A stretch of 64,000 nt of DNA from Pipra filicauda (taxonomy: Eukaryota > Chordata > Aves > Passeriformes > Pipridae): positions 2,418,001 through 2,482,000 of the forward strand of contig NW_024104332.1 of NCBI RefSeq assembly GCF_003945595.2. The letters are read 5' to 3'. Below, piece by piece: positions 34,879 through 46,497 of this stretch. The notes under the pieces were generated by a model, which had not been told where the DNA came from, ran no database searches, and saw nothing but the letters and a program-made list of their open reading frames with translations. Position 1 is the first letter of the stretch. Each line of letters begins with the position of its first letter. Made by a program: the position numbers and the translations under genes.

Positions 34879-37800
34879 TTCTGAACTACCTGTTCCACTT
34901 CCTCTGACAAAGCTGCCTTCTCTGGGCACTCTAACACCTGCAAGCTTCTGCAGCCCCAGTGCTGGAGACGTCCAGGTGCTGTGGGGAGAGCTGAGGCCAG
35001 GGCTGGAGGTCCCTGCAGCCACCAAGAGAGCTGCATCCAGAAGCAGAGCTCCCAAGTGTACTGCAAATGAGGAGCGGCTGTGGAAATTCCAGGTCACAGA
35101 GGAGCTACACCGGATGGCTGAGACAAAGTTGAGAGTAGATATGAAGAAAAAAAGAAAAAAGCTAGAGACAACGTGAGAAAAGAGGAAGAGAAGGAAGAGC
35201 TGACAGAGCAATTGGTGAGAAGGACAATATATTCTTAAACAGAGAGAAAGAATGACAGGGAAAGGAAAGAGAAAGCAATTAATGGACAGGAACAGCAAAG
35301 GATTATTTTCCTTTACAGCTCACCACCAACCTGTGCAGGCTGTACTACCCTAGATGTGGCACATACTCTGAATTTGGGGTAAAAAGCAACAGTCACAGAT
35401 AATCCCTCTTCTGATATGTGGTGCAAAGCTGTGGATGAAAACAATTTGAGTACGTCAGTAAGGCTGTCGTATCTACGCAGCACTGGCAGCATGGGCAGAG
35501 GACCTGACTGCAAATCAGTTTATCCAAAGTGCCATAGGCTATATGGGTTGCTGGGAGCTGTACCAAACTGATCATATATCACCACGAATTAGTCTCAAGG
35601 AAAGAAACAGGAACAAAAAGTGAAATACCTGGAGTTTGTTTTCACCTCCCAAAACACACAGTGCCTCCAAGGGAAACCGATTTCCATGAACTATTCAATC
35701 AACTCAGTCCTGAGTGAAAATGACTCTCTGGGAAGCAGCTAACAGGTTTTCCTGCCCTGAAGCTAATGGTATCTCACAGTTATTTTCCATACATTGCATG
35801 CAACTAAAACTAAAGTTTTGAACAGGTATTTTCCACACATGGCAGGAGATCGCTCACATGATCTAATGTACAGAGCTGGGGTACCCAGAGTTTCCTGCAC
35901 TTTTTGCATGCCACAAGGAATGCCTCAGTACTAACAAAACCCTGAGAAACAACCAAAACTGCATTTCTAAATCATCACTTCAGAAGAGGTTTTCCAAGCA
36001 CCGCTGACTCTGTTTTGCAGTCAGTCTGTAGAAAAAGTAAATGCTTTGCTCAGCATCTCTCAAGGAACAGCTGTAAACACCAGTACAAAGACCTCTCACT
36101 TTGAGTCTTGCCTTTGAATTTCCAGATCAGCCTTTGGTAAGGACAAGCACTGGATCATCAGTGCTCATCTGTCAGCTAATGCCAGCCATTTCATGCTGAT
36201 TTCCATCCCTTCAGCTGGCAAAGGCAAAAAAAATCTGTATTAATTACCATTATAAGGTCTGAATTTAAAGTGAGCTGTTAATCTACCAGTAGCAACACCA
36301 CAAAACAAAAAACCCAAACCAAACACCAGTACATGTCGAGTTTTGCTGTCCTTACCCAGGATATGAATATAGCAAGAGAAGAGATGATTTTTTCTCTATA
36401 TTGTAACCTCACAGATTAAAACAGCAGAAAAGACAGAGTTCTCCCTTGCTTCCTTCTAATATTTCCTTTGAGTTTCACTCAAATTAAAACCCAAATTGCC
36501 TTTGTTTTTCAATCTTAATACAGAGTAGCTCATCAGGGTGAGTTAAACCAAGAAATTTGCATGTATATCTCTCTCATACTTGTATTTTGCACAGAAAATA
36601 TGCCCCAAAGTAATATTTCCTTTCCATTTCCATGAAAGTTGTGCCTCAGTGAGGACTGTCGAGTGAGGTCTCCAGCAGAAAGTGCTTCCAGTCTCTTCCC
36701 TGTCTCCCTTAACCTTGAGAAGCAAATGCTAGAGGAAAGGAGGAAAAAAAATTAAATCCTCCTTTCCTTTGTCAGCCAGCCTGGCTGTGGCTCAGAGCCG
36801 TCACAGGGAGCCAGTGCACTCCTGAATGCTAAATAAGCTCCCAGGCTACATACTTTCCCTCAGTGGAGATTAATAAGAGATCTCACTCCGTGTGGGGCCA
36901 TGTTGGCATGGCAACGGGGAAAAAAAGGAATCAGCAATGCCTGGCACTCCTTGCAGGAGCAGCAGACTTCGTGGGACTCTGGTTTTTGTGAGCGATGTGA
37001 GGGTACCCACCTCCTCTCCACCAAAGGTTAAACCTGTGCCCAGTGAGGAAGGGCCTGTGTCCAGCCCATGTGGTGGCAGGACCTGCCTCCATCAGATGGG
37101 ACCTGGGGACATCTCGTGCCGGGCTAACTTGTCCTTAGCCAAGGCTGGAATGTCCACCAGGCACACACCTGAGCTTCCACAGGGAAGGATCTGTGAAGCA
37201 CAGGGCTGACCAGGTTAACAACCACACTTCCAGGCACAGGGCAAGGGGCCTGGAAATTTGGCCAGCAGTGCCCACCAGCACGTCCCAGGCTGTCACCTAA
37301 GAAACTGCTGCTTCCCTTTCAAGGTTACTCTGGAGGAGAAGTTGCCATTTCAGCTCTGCGTGGAACAAGAGCAGCTGTGTGTCTGCAAAAAAAGGCTCTG
37401 TTGTTTAGTAACGAACCTTCCTCCTAATCTTCCTGCCCCCTGGATCAAAACTGGAAAGGATTATTATATGCTGGCACAGTCCCCAGCAATACCACCTTCC
37501 AGCTGCAATCACAGAGACCTCTGCCTAGTACCAAACATTGTCCAGTGCTCCTGCATGTCCTTTATGTCACCATCCTGGGGATGGAGATCATAATGACTTC
37601 CCTGTAGACATGACAGGGATGAACCACTGAAGTGCTTTGTCTCCACCTCTCTGCAAGGGGTAGAGCTGAGCCCAGCCCTGCACAGGACCATGCCACCTGT
37701 CCGTGGCTCTGCCATAGCCCTCCTGGCTGACCTGGGGTAAGTCTGTTCAGACCCGGGTGCCGTTTCTCCTGGCTTTTACAAGTCCTGTCTACTTTATGTA

Positions 37801-40800
37801 AATCATAAACGCACAAGCTGCCTCCTACCACACACACACACTTCATACACCGAAAAGAACTTCAGCACAACAGGCCACAAATCAGAAAGTGGCCTCTGGA
37901 CACAAATGCCCCACCAGTCACTCTTCTGATGCCAGCGCTGGAGGGTCAAGGTCTGAACAGCAAAGTCTGCATTTACAGCCCCCATCAGAGCAGGCAGCAA
38001 AACACAGATGGCAAGGAAGGGTGACAGAGGCAAGCAGACAACAGGGAGACAAAAGCAGAAAATTTAACATCCAGGATGCATTCTATGTCTGACAGGATGC
38101 TCATCCTTCAGCAGCAATAGCTATCCTGGCTACAGCAGCCCCCCAGGAATGGCTGCAGGTGTTTTCAAAAGGCAACTTCAATAAATGGTGCTCATGGAGC
38201 ATGATCTGAATCACCGGTGTGGTTGGAACAACATGTTATGAAAGATATTTCCTCCACAGCCCAGCCTCATTGCTCCTCGTTGCATTCTGAGGTTGTTATC
38301 AATTACGTTTTCTGGGAACGCTGATGGCACCAAGCAAACGCTGGTTGCCAGGCCAACACACTCTCACTTCTTAAGGAAGCACAGCTGCTTGTGCAATTCC
38401 CTCTTAGGATGCTCATTTGTAACAAGAAAATACCAAAGTGAACTGAACCACCAGGGAGCCCAAAGGAAAGGGCTAGTTGAGGTCTTCTCTTGGCCAGATG
38501 CAGCGCTGATGTGGTGCCATACAGGAGCTGACTGTGATGGTGTTACTGCACCCGGGCTGAGATACAGCTTTCAAAGCGAATCTGAAGGACACACTCCCAG
38601 GGGAGCTTAGGGATAAGAGAGACTGATGTTCTCTGAGTGTCTGACTCCCAGCCATGGGAGTCAACAGCACCTGCTCACTTGGGTTATCTCTCACCACTCC
38701 CTTTCAAGCAATAATTGTTGCGTGTTTGCTCTGCCCAAAACTGTGTCAGACCCTCTAACTCCTACCAATACTTTTCTATCACTGATTTCTGAAGTCCCAA
38801 GAGGAGGTGGAAGGGCAGAACTAGCCCCTCGGGGAAGTTATGGTTGGACAAAACACGTTGTCTTACTGGATTTAGTGATTAATAGGGCCAGCCACAGAAA
38901 AACCCACAGCAGTTATCAAATATTTTAGAATCAGGAAGAACATAACTGTGGGTAGGGGATGTGTGATGGAATTTCTGTGCCTTCATTCTCAGTCCTCTGC
39001 AGAAGGACAACTGAGAAGGACCTCTACAGTGAGCTTAACAGAGAATGGTAAAAGTCCCAGCATTTTCCAGAAGTGCCCCAGAGGGGCTTTGCAGCCTCCA
39101 CCTATGCTGTCTTCAGCAACATAATTTGAACATGTCTGTAATATTCCAGTAATAAGTCCCAGAAAATGACACTTGCACTACACTTCACACAGAGAAGAAA
39201 AGTTTCAGAAGCCCGGTATGTTCATCTGTATCTAAATTGGCAGAATGATGGTGCACAGTAATTACTGTCACATTTCCTGGGCAAAGGGAGGGAGATCAAA
39301 ATGCCTAATTAACAGCTTCTTTCCCATGGGAGCCATCAACGACATGGTAAGATGCCTTCTTTCAGCTCTGCAAAATAAATAACAGAAACGGGACAAACCC
39401 AGCAGTCACATTCAGCTCTCAGTGTCAATGATTTTGCATCCTTCTGCATCGCTCAAGACATGTGGCTTGCTGAAAATGCACATCCGACAACAAGGGTGGG
39501 AATCTCCTTTTGGAAAAAGGCACTCAGGGAGCTTGTTGGGGGGGCTCTGGTAACTCTAGGAGGGCTTGGGCAGCAGCAGGACAGCCAGTGTGAACAGGCA
39601 AATGAAGAGGAAATCACTGACAAAGAAGTCCTTTTAGAAAGAAAGACTAAAAAGGTCTCTGTACAATGAAGGCCTGTTTGTATGTTTACTGGCAGTGCCA
39701 TCAGAATACTATCACTCGTATGGAAAGAGAGAGAAAGGAAAAGGAGATTAAATGAGATGTCACTAGAGGGGGAACAAACAATTAGCACTCCATGGGACCA
39801 GGCTGTGAGTCAGTGCATGTCAGCCTGGAGAGGCTGTCCTGTTTGCTGACCCCATCCACGGTGCTGCAATCCTGCTTCACTACAGCTCCAGGCCAAGCCC
39901 TGGGGGCTGAGGGTCCTGAGCCGCCACAACTACACACCACAGTGATCTTCTGACAGTGCAGTGGTGTTGAGGGCTGTGAACAGGATCCTCTTCACCTGGA
40001 GACTGGCTACTGCAATGCAAGGCTATGGGATACACAGTTTCCTTGACTCACAGCCAGGTGGCTGAAACAAGCACAATCCCTACCTTCAACATGTTTTTTT
40101 TGCATAGTCAACCTAAAGGGACTCCCCACCTCTGCTCAAGCATTACTGGCTATGCCAGGGAAGTCCTTCAGGCTGGCATTCCCCACAGCTTATTAAAATA
40201 TGCTTATTTAAAAAGTAGTTGGTCACAGGTATAAATTTGTTGCAGATGTCCATTTAGTCCATCTAAACAAAGCCTAAACCAAAGAGCTTTATCAGAATAA
40301 ATTACATCCAAAGCTGAAATGTGATTTGTCCCTTCGCACTTTTCTCTTTGGTTGTTCCCTGCAGACTGTGCCATTCCTGATGTCTGAATCCGCTCCTCTC
40401 TGGGGTAATATCTGCCATCATGCAAAAAGCTGTGTTGCCTCTGGATGAACAAATAAAAGTGAACCTCTATTGTCCTTACCTCGTCTTCCAAGTTTTTCCT
40501 TTTTTCCCTGCCAGTTCCTGCCCCTGCTTTGCTCCCTCACAGCTTTCACCTCACCAGCTCTCAGCCCTTCACCTCTCTCAGCTCTCCTGATGATGAGTAT
40601 GTTCCCCCAAATTCCTCAATCCCTTACTCCTCCCTCAGCTCAGTACTGCCACTTCTTCATTCCTTCTCATAGGTCTAGGGCTCCCCCTATTTCTGTTTCA
40701 CTCACAGTCTAACACACACCAGTCTCTGGGTTCCCCCAGCCACCAAAAATCCAAGCCTCTCCGGTGGATCTGTTACAGGCTCCTTCTCACCCACCTTTCC

Positions 40801-43800
40801 CATGACTCAAGAGCCAGGAGAGCTCAACCTGCATCTGCTGTGCTGTGTCAGGAAGCCAGCTACAGTTTTCTACAGCCTCTCTGCATCCCACATAGTTTGG
40901 GTACCCTGCCAATTAATGAAGGGCTCAGTTTGCCACTCTGGTAGGACATGTTACTGTCCTGAACATTGTCTGACACCAGGACACAGACACTGTCCTGAGG
41001 TTCTGGTAATAGGATTTCGGAAACGCTTGCCCTTTATCTGTCAAAAAAATAATTCATCAAATAACTGTGCGGGCAATACAAGCCCCCTCCGATTACAAAC
41101 CTGAGTTTGCCATATAATGAAGAAAGCACTTAATCAGTTGAGTCACTGTACATAAAGACATATTGTAGAAGAGGGTTCACAATGCATCTAACTACTTTTG
41201 TCCCTAATTACATAAATTTGACAGGTTAGTCACTACATTACTGAAAAGAAAAAACAGATGCATTTTAAGTGTAAAACCACAAACCTTTGCAGCTTGACGT
41301 TCCCTGCAATTCAAATAAGATGGAGTGTGTTGAATTGCTGGTTCCCAGAGCAGTGCAGATGCACACTGCAATGCATCTATATTGCTTCTCACTGTTTCCT
41401 CCCAGTTAGCTGACCACGACTTTACGGTAAGCAAAGAAAAGGCTGCCGCTCTCATGTTTCATTACAAGTCTAGTACATCCTGTGCTCTACCATGGGGTTC
41501 AACCCAGAGCTTTCCCTGTCAGCCCACTTCAGAGTAAGTTTCTGAGGATTACACTATCACACCCCCTTTGCAGCACACATCTCGCGTGACATGAAAAGGT
41601 TTGGCTTGACAAAACCTACAGATCTCATCCTCTACTCTCAATAAGTCCAGAATCCTCATCAAAGATGCTGTGTGTATGCAAGTGAGAAGGGACATGGACA
41701 GGCACGTACCAGGAAGAGCACATTGTAAGCTCGGTGACTCTTGGGCTGTGGGATGCTGCAGAGTGCACCAAAGGCAAGGTGTCTTCAGGAGCATGGCAGG
41801 AACAGCAGGGGACTTGTGGCTGGCAGAGGCACAGGGCTGAGTTGGTCTGCCAAGGGCAGCCCAAGTATATACAGAAATGTGTATGCACAAATGCATATAA
41901 AAAGGAATAACTGCTTTACTGCCCTTACTTATATCACATCCCTAACAGACTCCTGTGTGCTATGCCAAAAAAACCAGTCTACTCTCTTTGACTTTGCTGG
42001 CTGCCGGATCAGGCCCTGAGGCTGCCCTGTCCACAGTGCTGTGCACTCTCCCACGTTCCCATCGGCCCATTTTAAAGGAGGGTATTGATGTGTCTCCATA
42101 ATGCAGCCATTACCAGCACGATACCGAGACAGATCAATCACAGGCAACACAACAGCCAGATTCAGAGGATTCCAAAAATTGAGGTCAGACTCAGTAACTC
42201 TTAGACAGATGCCCGAGAGAGAGACACATACACACAGAGAGGCAAATTTTAACTGTGCAAACCTAAAAATGTCACTTACAGTGACGGATTGGATGTGTTT
42301 TGGCAAGAACTGTTACTTCCTCCCCCCTTACCACCCCGTGCCTCTGCATTAGTGTTGGCATAAGGTGCCTTTGTCTCGGTGGCCTGACTCTAACCTTTCC
42401 CTTAACACGCAGCCCTCCGATTTCCCTGCAAATGGGTGTCCTGCTGCTTTGCTGTGCCCTGAAGGGACTATTGCAGAATACCTCTCCCTAGGAGAAGCCC
42501 ATTTTGTGGCTAAATCCCAGCTCCTGGGTCAGTCAGGTGCTGGAGACCTTTCTTAGGTGAAGTGTACCAGGGATGTGGTGATGGATGGCTGCCTGGGAAA
42601 CACAACCCCTGAAACAGCGCTCTGCTGTGCATGAGCTGGCTGTTGCAGCTGCTGGAGATTTATGGACTCTGACACGAAGGCTGAGAAGCCAAAGATTTTC
42701 CTAGGTTACACTGTTGGACTTGCACCAGGGAAAATAAAATCCCTGTAAATCCACTCGAACCCACAGTTTGGCTTAGTTATCTCCATCGACCTTGGCTTCC
42801 TGCGCATTTTCTTCTCAGCTGTTTGGAGTCAGTAAGCCACTACAATGATTAAATGATTCACGTTATTGACAATTATGTGTGACAGAGTGGCATTTAAAAA
42901 CCCTTCCTGATACAACACCCCACTGCAATTAAAATTTGCAAGCAGACTAACACAGCAAAGAAGACTGAATTTGGTGGTGAATGACAATCTTCATTTCATG
43001 ATCAAATTCTCAATCAAACACCAAAAATCTAAACATCTGGCTTCACAAGGCATTGAGCACATCCAGCTAGTAAATACTACTGTGAAGTGGCAATACATGC
43101 TTTGGTCCCTTCTTCACTACTATCACTTCTATCGCTACAGGTTTCTCCTTCGAAAAGAGAAAAATTATTCAAAATATATCTTACGTATCCTAAGATGGTT
43201 TACATTGCATTCATTAAATGTGGACTTAGCCAATGTGTGAGTGTGCAATGCACAAGTTTCCAGAGAGCTAGGAATTCATGCATGAAGGCAAGCAGTTCTA
43301 GGGACTTTTAAGCTGCTCCAAGAGCCTTAAAATTCTCCAGCTGCTGAGAGATTATGCATAGCATCACCAAATGCTGTCAACAGCTAAAAAACACTGCTAG
43401 AAAGATCTCTTTAGCATGCATGAACAGATGCATCAAGGGCAGTTGTGTCTGTACAAGAGAAATTCTTTCACTGTGCATTTGGGATTTAAAGTGGGAACTC
43501 TGCATGGAGAGAATTAGTATTTACTTCTAAAACAGGAAACTTGCTTTGCATATTTCATTTTGACACAGTCACACTTGTCTTTTATTTCTGCAAATAACAA
43601 GCTGCATCCCAAAAAACTCAAATAGCTTACAAACAGACAAAGTCCCAGTGAGAATCTAGTGAGACATGGTTAGGCAAGGATGAATAAATGCTGACGCTGA
43701 ATTGTGGTGCTCCTGGTGAGACTGAGCAATGCATTATTCTGCAAATAGTATGTGGTTTCAAGAAGGTGGTGTTACTTGTGAGCAGTACCAGAATCCATCC

Positions 43801-44200
43801 TTCATGCACTCACAAATACACGACAGCTGGGCAGTCTGCTACTCCCTCCTAGCCCAGAGGAGCTGAGCAGCTGGTCCACACCAGCCTGTTCTCTCATCCC
43901 TAGAGAGATGACCCTGTCCCATTGACCAAGATGGACTAAGGCACTGTTATGCCTTTCCTGAAGCCTTCTCAGAGCCCTGCCCAGGATCCAGGGTAAGGAT
44001 ACAAGTTGTGCAAGCCTAGGTGAAGATGCAGCCCTTACTGTGAAGAGCTAGTGCCCTACCAAAGCACATGCTCCCTCATGCCAACTCCCCCAAGCCCCTG
44101 CGCACACTTGGCTCCACCTAATGTTTCCCTCTGGAGAAATATCCCGTGGTGTGCAGAGCCCCGTGTTCTGCAGCAGCAGGGCATCATCAAGGTGCATTAC

Positions 44201-44462
44201 CTGCGGTATCCCTGTCCCCTGTCGACAGCTCCCCATTGATCCCGTTCTCTTTGGTCTGAGCATACGTCCCCAGCTGCTCGTGGCCGCCCAGTCTCGGCTC
44301 CTCATCCTCTCGGTAGGGAAATCCATTGGCACTTCTGACCAGTCCAGCACCTGAACCACCCTGATCCTTAATTTCAGGTGAATGTGGGTGTGAAGAAGCC
44401 TCTGTTAGCTGACCTGAAGTCCAGTGTGGTGCCTTGGCTTCGTCCTTCCTATCCTCCGCCAT
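44201..44462 (-). CDS. MAP2: MAP2 first coding exon (N-terminus, residues 1-87)
   Basis: This exon encodes the conserved MAP2 N-terminus, starting MAEDRKDEAKAPHWTSGQL and including the ENGINGEL motif shortly before the donor. It is 262 nt, or 87 codons plus one base (phase 1). The donor reads GCAG|GTAATG on the minus strand. The start is secure: ATG lies in ACCATGG (A at -3, G at +4) and an in-frame TGA is five codons upstream. This segment is present in both long and short MAP2 isoforms and leads straight into the PKA-anchoring helix of the next exon. It is acidic and hydrophilic with no signal peptide or membrane segment, as expected for a cytosolic, intrinsically disordered protein. The next recognised coding exon is 19 kb downstream. 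Confidence 0.97.
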
Positions 44463-44486
44463 GGTTCCTTGCCTTCACCGCTTGGC
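44463..44486 (-). promoter_or_regulatory. MAP2: 5' UTR part of the first coding exon, with Kozak site and upstream stop
   Basis: Twenty-four untranslated bases lie between the 3' splice site (minus strand ...TCATTACAG|GCC) and the ATG. They contain an in-frame TGA (plus-strand 44475-44477) and end in ACC, giving an optimal ACCATGG context. Because the exon has an acceptor, at least one further 5' UTR exon must exist at a higher coordinate. I could not locate it within the window. Confidence 0.85.
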
Positions 44487-46445
44487 CTGTAATGACATGA
44501 GCAGGAGAGATCAGCTCCAAGGGGGTGACCAGCAGGCAGGGACCAGGTGCAACACAGTCATGTTACTAGCAGTGCTCCTGGTAAATTCGTGTCCTGCAGA
44601 CAAAGGAGAGTTTAAATGCAGAAGTGACTCTGTGTGTTTGTCCAAGTCAATAGTGAACTAATTTAAGCCCAAAAGAAACCACCAGCAGTAAAAATTATGG
44701 ATCAAGTCCACCCTGACTCTCGTATGCCTTGCAATTATTAGCCCCAGTTTCTCAAGGGCTGTCGTTAATCTGATCTGAACTCATTAATTACAGTCAAATG
44801 TCGACCCACTTAACAAGAAGTGAATCTGTCATCACAGTGCAACGACACCTTCCTGGGGCAACGAAGGGAAGAACACTGCAACTGCTAAAAGAAGTGAAGC
44901 TGGTGTTGCAGTTGCAGAGGGCGGGTGCTCGTCAAGCACAGAAGGACAAGGCAACGTGTCCTCTGCAGCACGAGCAATCTGCCACTTCCCAGGACAGAAG
45001 CCACGCTGAGAACATGCACTGGGTTCTTGAACATATGTGCTGATTGACCCTCTTTACATCCCCTCTTACTTGCTGTTTTGTGAACATTCACACTCACTCC
45101 CTTTTGTGGGGAACGGTTGTTTCTCACACAAGCATTTGCATTCTCTTATGACTATCAGTATTTATACACAAACAAAACTAATCATTATTTGCTGCTTCAC
45201 ATATATTTCATTCCTGTTCATTAGCTCTCATTTATCCAAGCCAGGAAAAGAAGTCACTGCACAAGCCACAGGCTTTGGATACTCCTCGCAGATAAATGTA
45301 GCAATAGCTCCTCAATATGCAAACCTAGTAAGGCAATAAATCATAATTTGTGTTTTGATGATAAGATAACCTCTGCGGAGGAGAGGAAGGCTTGCCCTGA
45401 GCTAGCTACTTCAAAGTGAAAACCAGCATGCCTTTTCCAAAAGCACTTGCTACCTCTCTTTTTCCTGGGAGAAAAAAAAAAAAGATAAAAGAAATCAGCT
45501 GAACGCAGTCAACCAGCCACGTTATCGCAGAGGCTGAGCAGTCTAGAAAAGAAGGCACAAACTGGATACTGCACATATTCTGCAGACATTTATCCACAAA
45601 GTCGGGTCAGTTTGCAGAAAACCTCTGAACATAAGAAAAAGCTATTGTTATTTGCCAGAGAATCATTCACAAGTGATAACTCAAACCTTTCTGATTAGGT
45701 ATTGTTATTTAATAATAATGGCTTCCAAAGCTACTTCAACTTTAAAAAAAACCCAAAACAAAACACGGTGAATCACAAAAATTAGATGTCATTCACAGTA
45801 TGTGACTCAAACTGTAGTTCCATACCAAAAAGGACTAATAACTCTTTTGCCTCCTGGTGAGATCATATTATTTTGGGAAGCATAGCTTTGCCTGCTCTCA
45901 CCCTGGCCCAGCCCCATTCCCTGGGAATAACTACATGCATTAGGACTGCAGAAGCAGGTGAAACTTGCTCTGAGCTGTAATGAAAACAGTGGGCCGAGCA
46001 GTATCACAAAGCAAGGAGACATGGCTCAATCAACCACAGAAAGAGTAAACATGCTCCACACCCCTTTGCCTTCCCCACCTCCTTTATCCCGACAGGACAT
46101 TCATCAGTGAGATATTCGGCATGTACAGCCCAGAGCCTTAAAGCAGCCATCTCACATCATACCAGGAAAGCTGATGGTGTTATTATGAAGGACAGAGTCT
46201 GAGCTGAGCAAATACCCTCTCCTACAGACCCTCTGCATCTAGGTCTGTTTACTACATGACACTAGAGAATATTTGCTGATCAGAGCCTTCCCAAAACATG
46301 AGGCCATGGGACAAATGTCTCCCTTTGACTAGGAATGAGTAGCACACATCCAAAGCCACCAACATCTGGGATCTGAGGACAGAACAGAGCCTGTTCTGGG
46401 AAAAAAATGAGACATTCTCATTTATGTCCCTTGAGGAAGCTCAGG

Positions 46446-46497
46446 AAAAAAAAAAAACACACACAAAAAACCCCAAAACCCAAACAAACAAAAAATC
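46446..46497. repeat. A/C-rich low-complexity tract
   Basis: An A12 run followed by ACAC and AAACCC-like words. It is a simple low-complexity sequence. Confidence 0.88.

Larger units (their letters stand above)
25118..44200 (-). other. MAP2: Large MAP2 intron (19.1 kb) after the first coding exon
   Basis: This is intronic sequence with two short CR1 3' ends (about 32.78 and 34.69 kb), an A-rich tract at 28.97 kb, a C-run at 33.24 kb and a short CA repeat at 37.83 kb. The short open frames on either strand show no recognisable protein. One lysine/glutamate-rich plus-strand frame (34976-35176) just beyond a CR1 tail is unexplained. No further MAP2 exon was found. Confidence 0.75.
426..44486 (-). 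other. MAP2: MAP2 gene model, first coding exon to left-most visible exon
   Basis: The exons on the minus strand join into one open frame that matches vertebrate MAP2 from its initiator Met to the start of the proline-rich region. Join order, high to low: 44462-44201, 25117-25004, 23096-23019, 11272-7499, 7249-7043, 6647-6513, 487-426. Two further in-frame exon candidates (17066-16824, 13875-13618) fit between the third and fourth. Without them the total is 4,632 nt (1,544 codons). All junctions use GT donors and AG acceptors. All are phase 1 except the last donor, which is phase 0. The product is a neuronal microtubule-associated protein of the MAP2/tau/MAP4 family. The tubulin-binding repeats, the stop codon and the 3' UTR are outside the window. 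Identity rests on recalled family sequence; the boundaries are my reading of the splice motifs. Confidence 0.95.
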
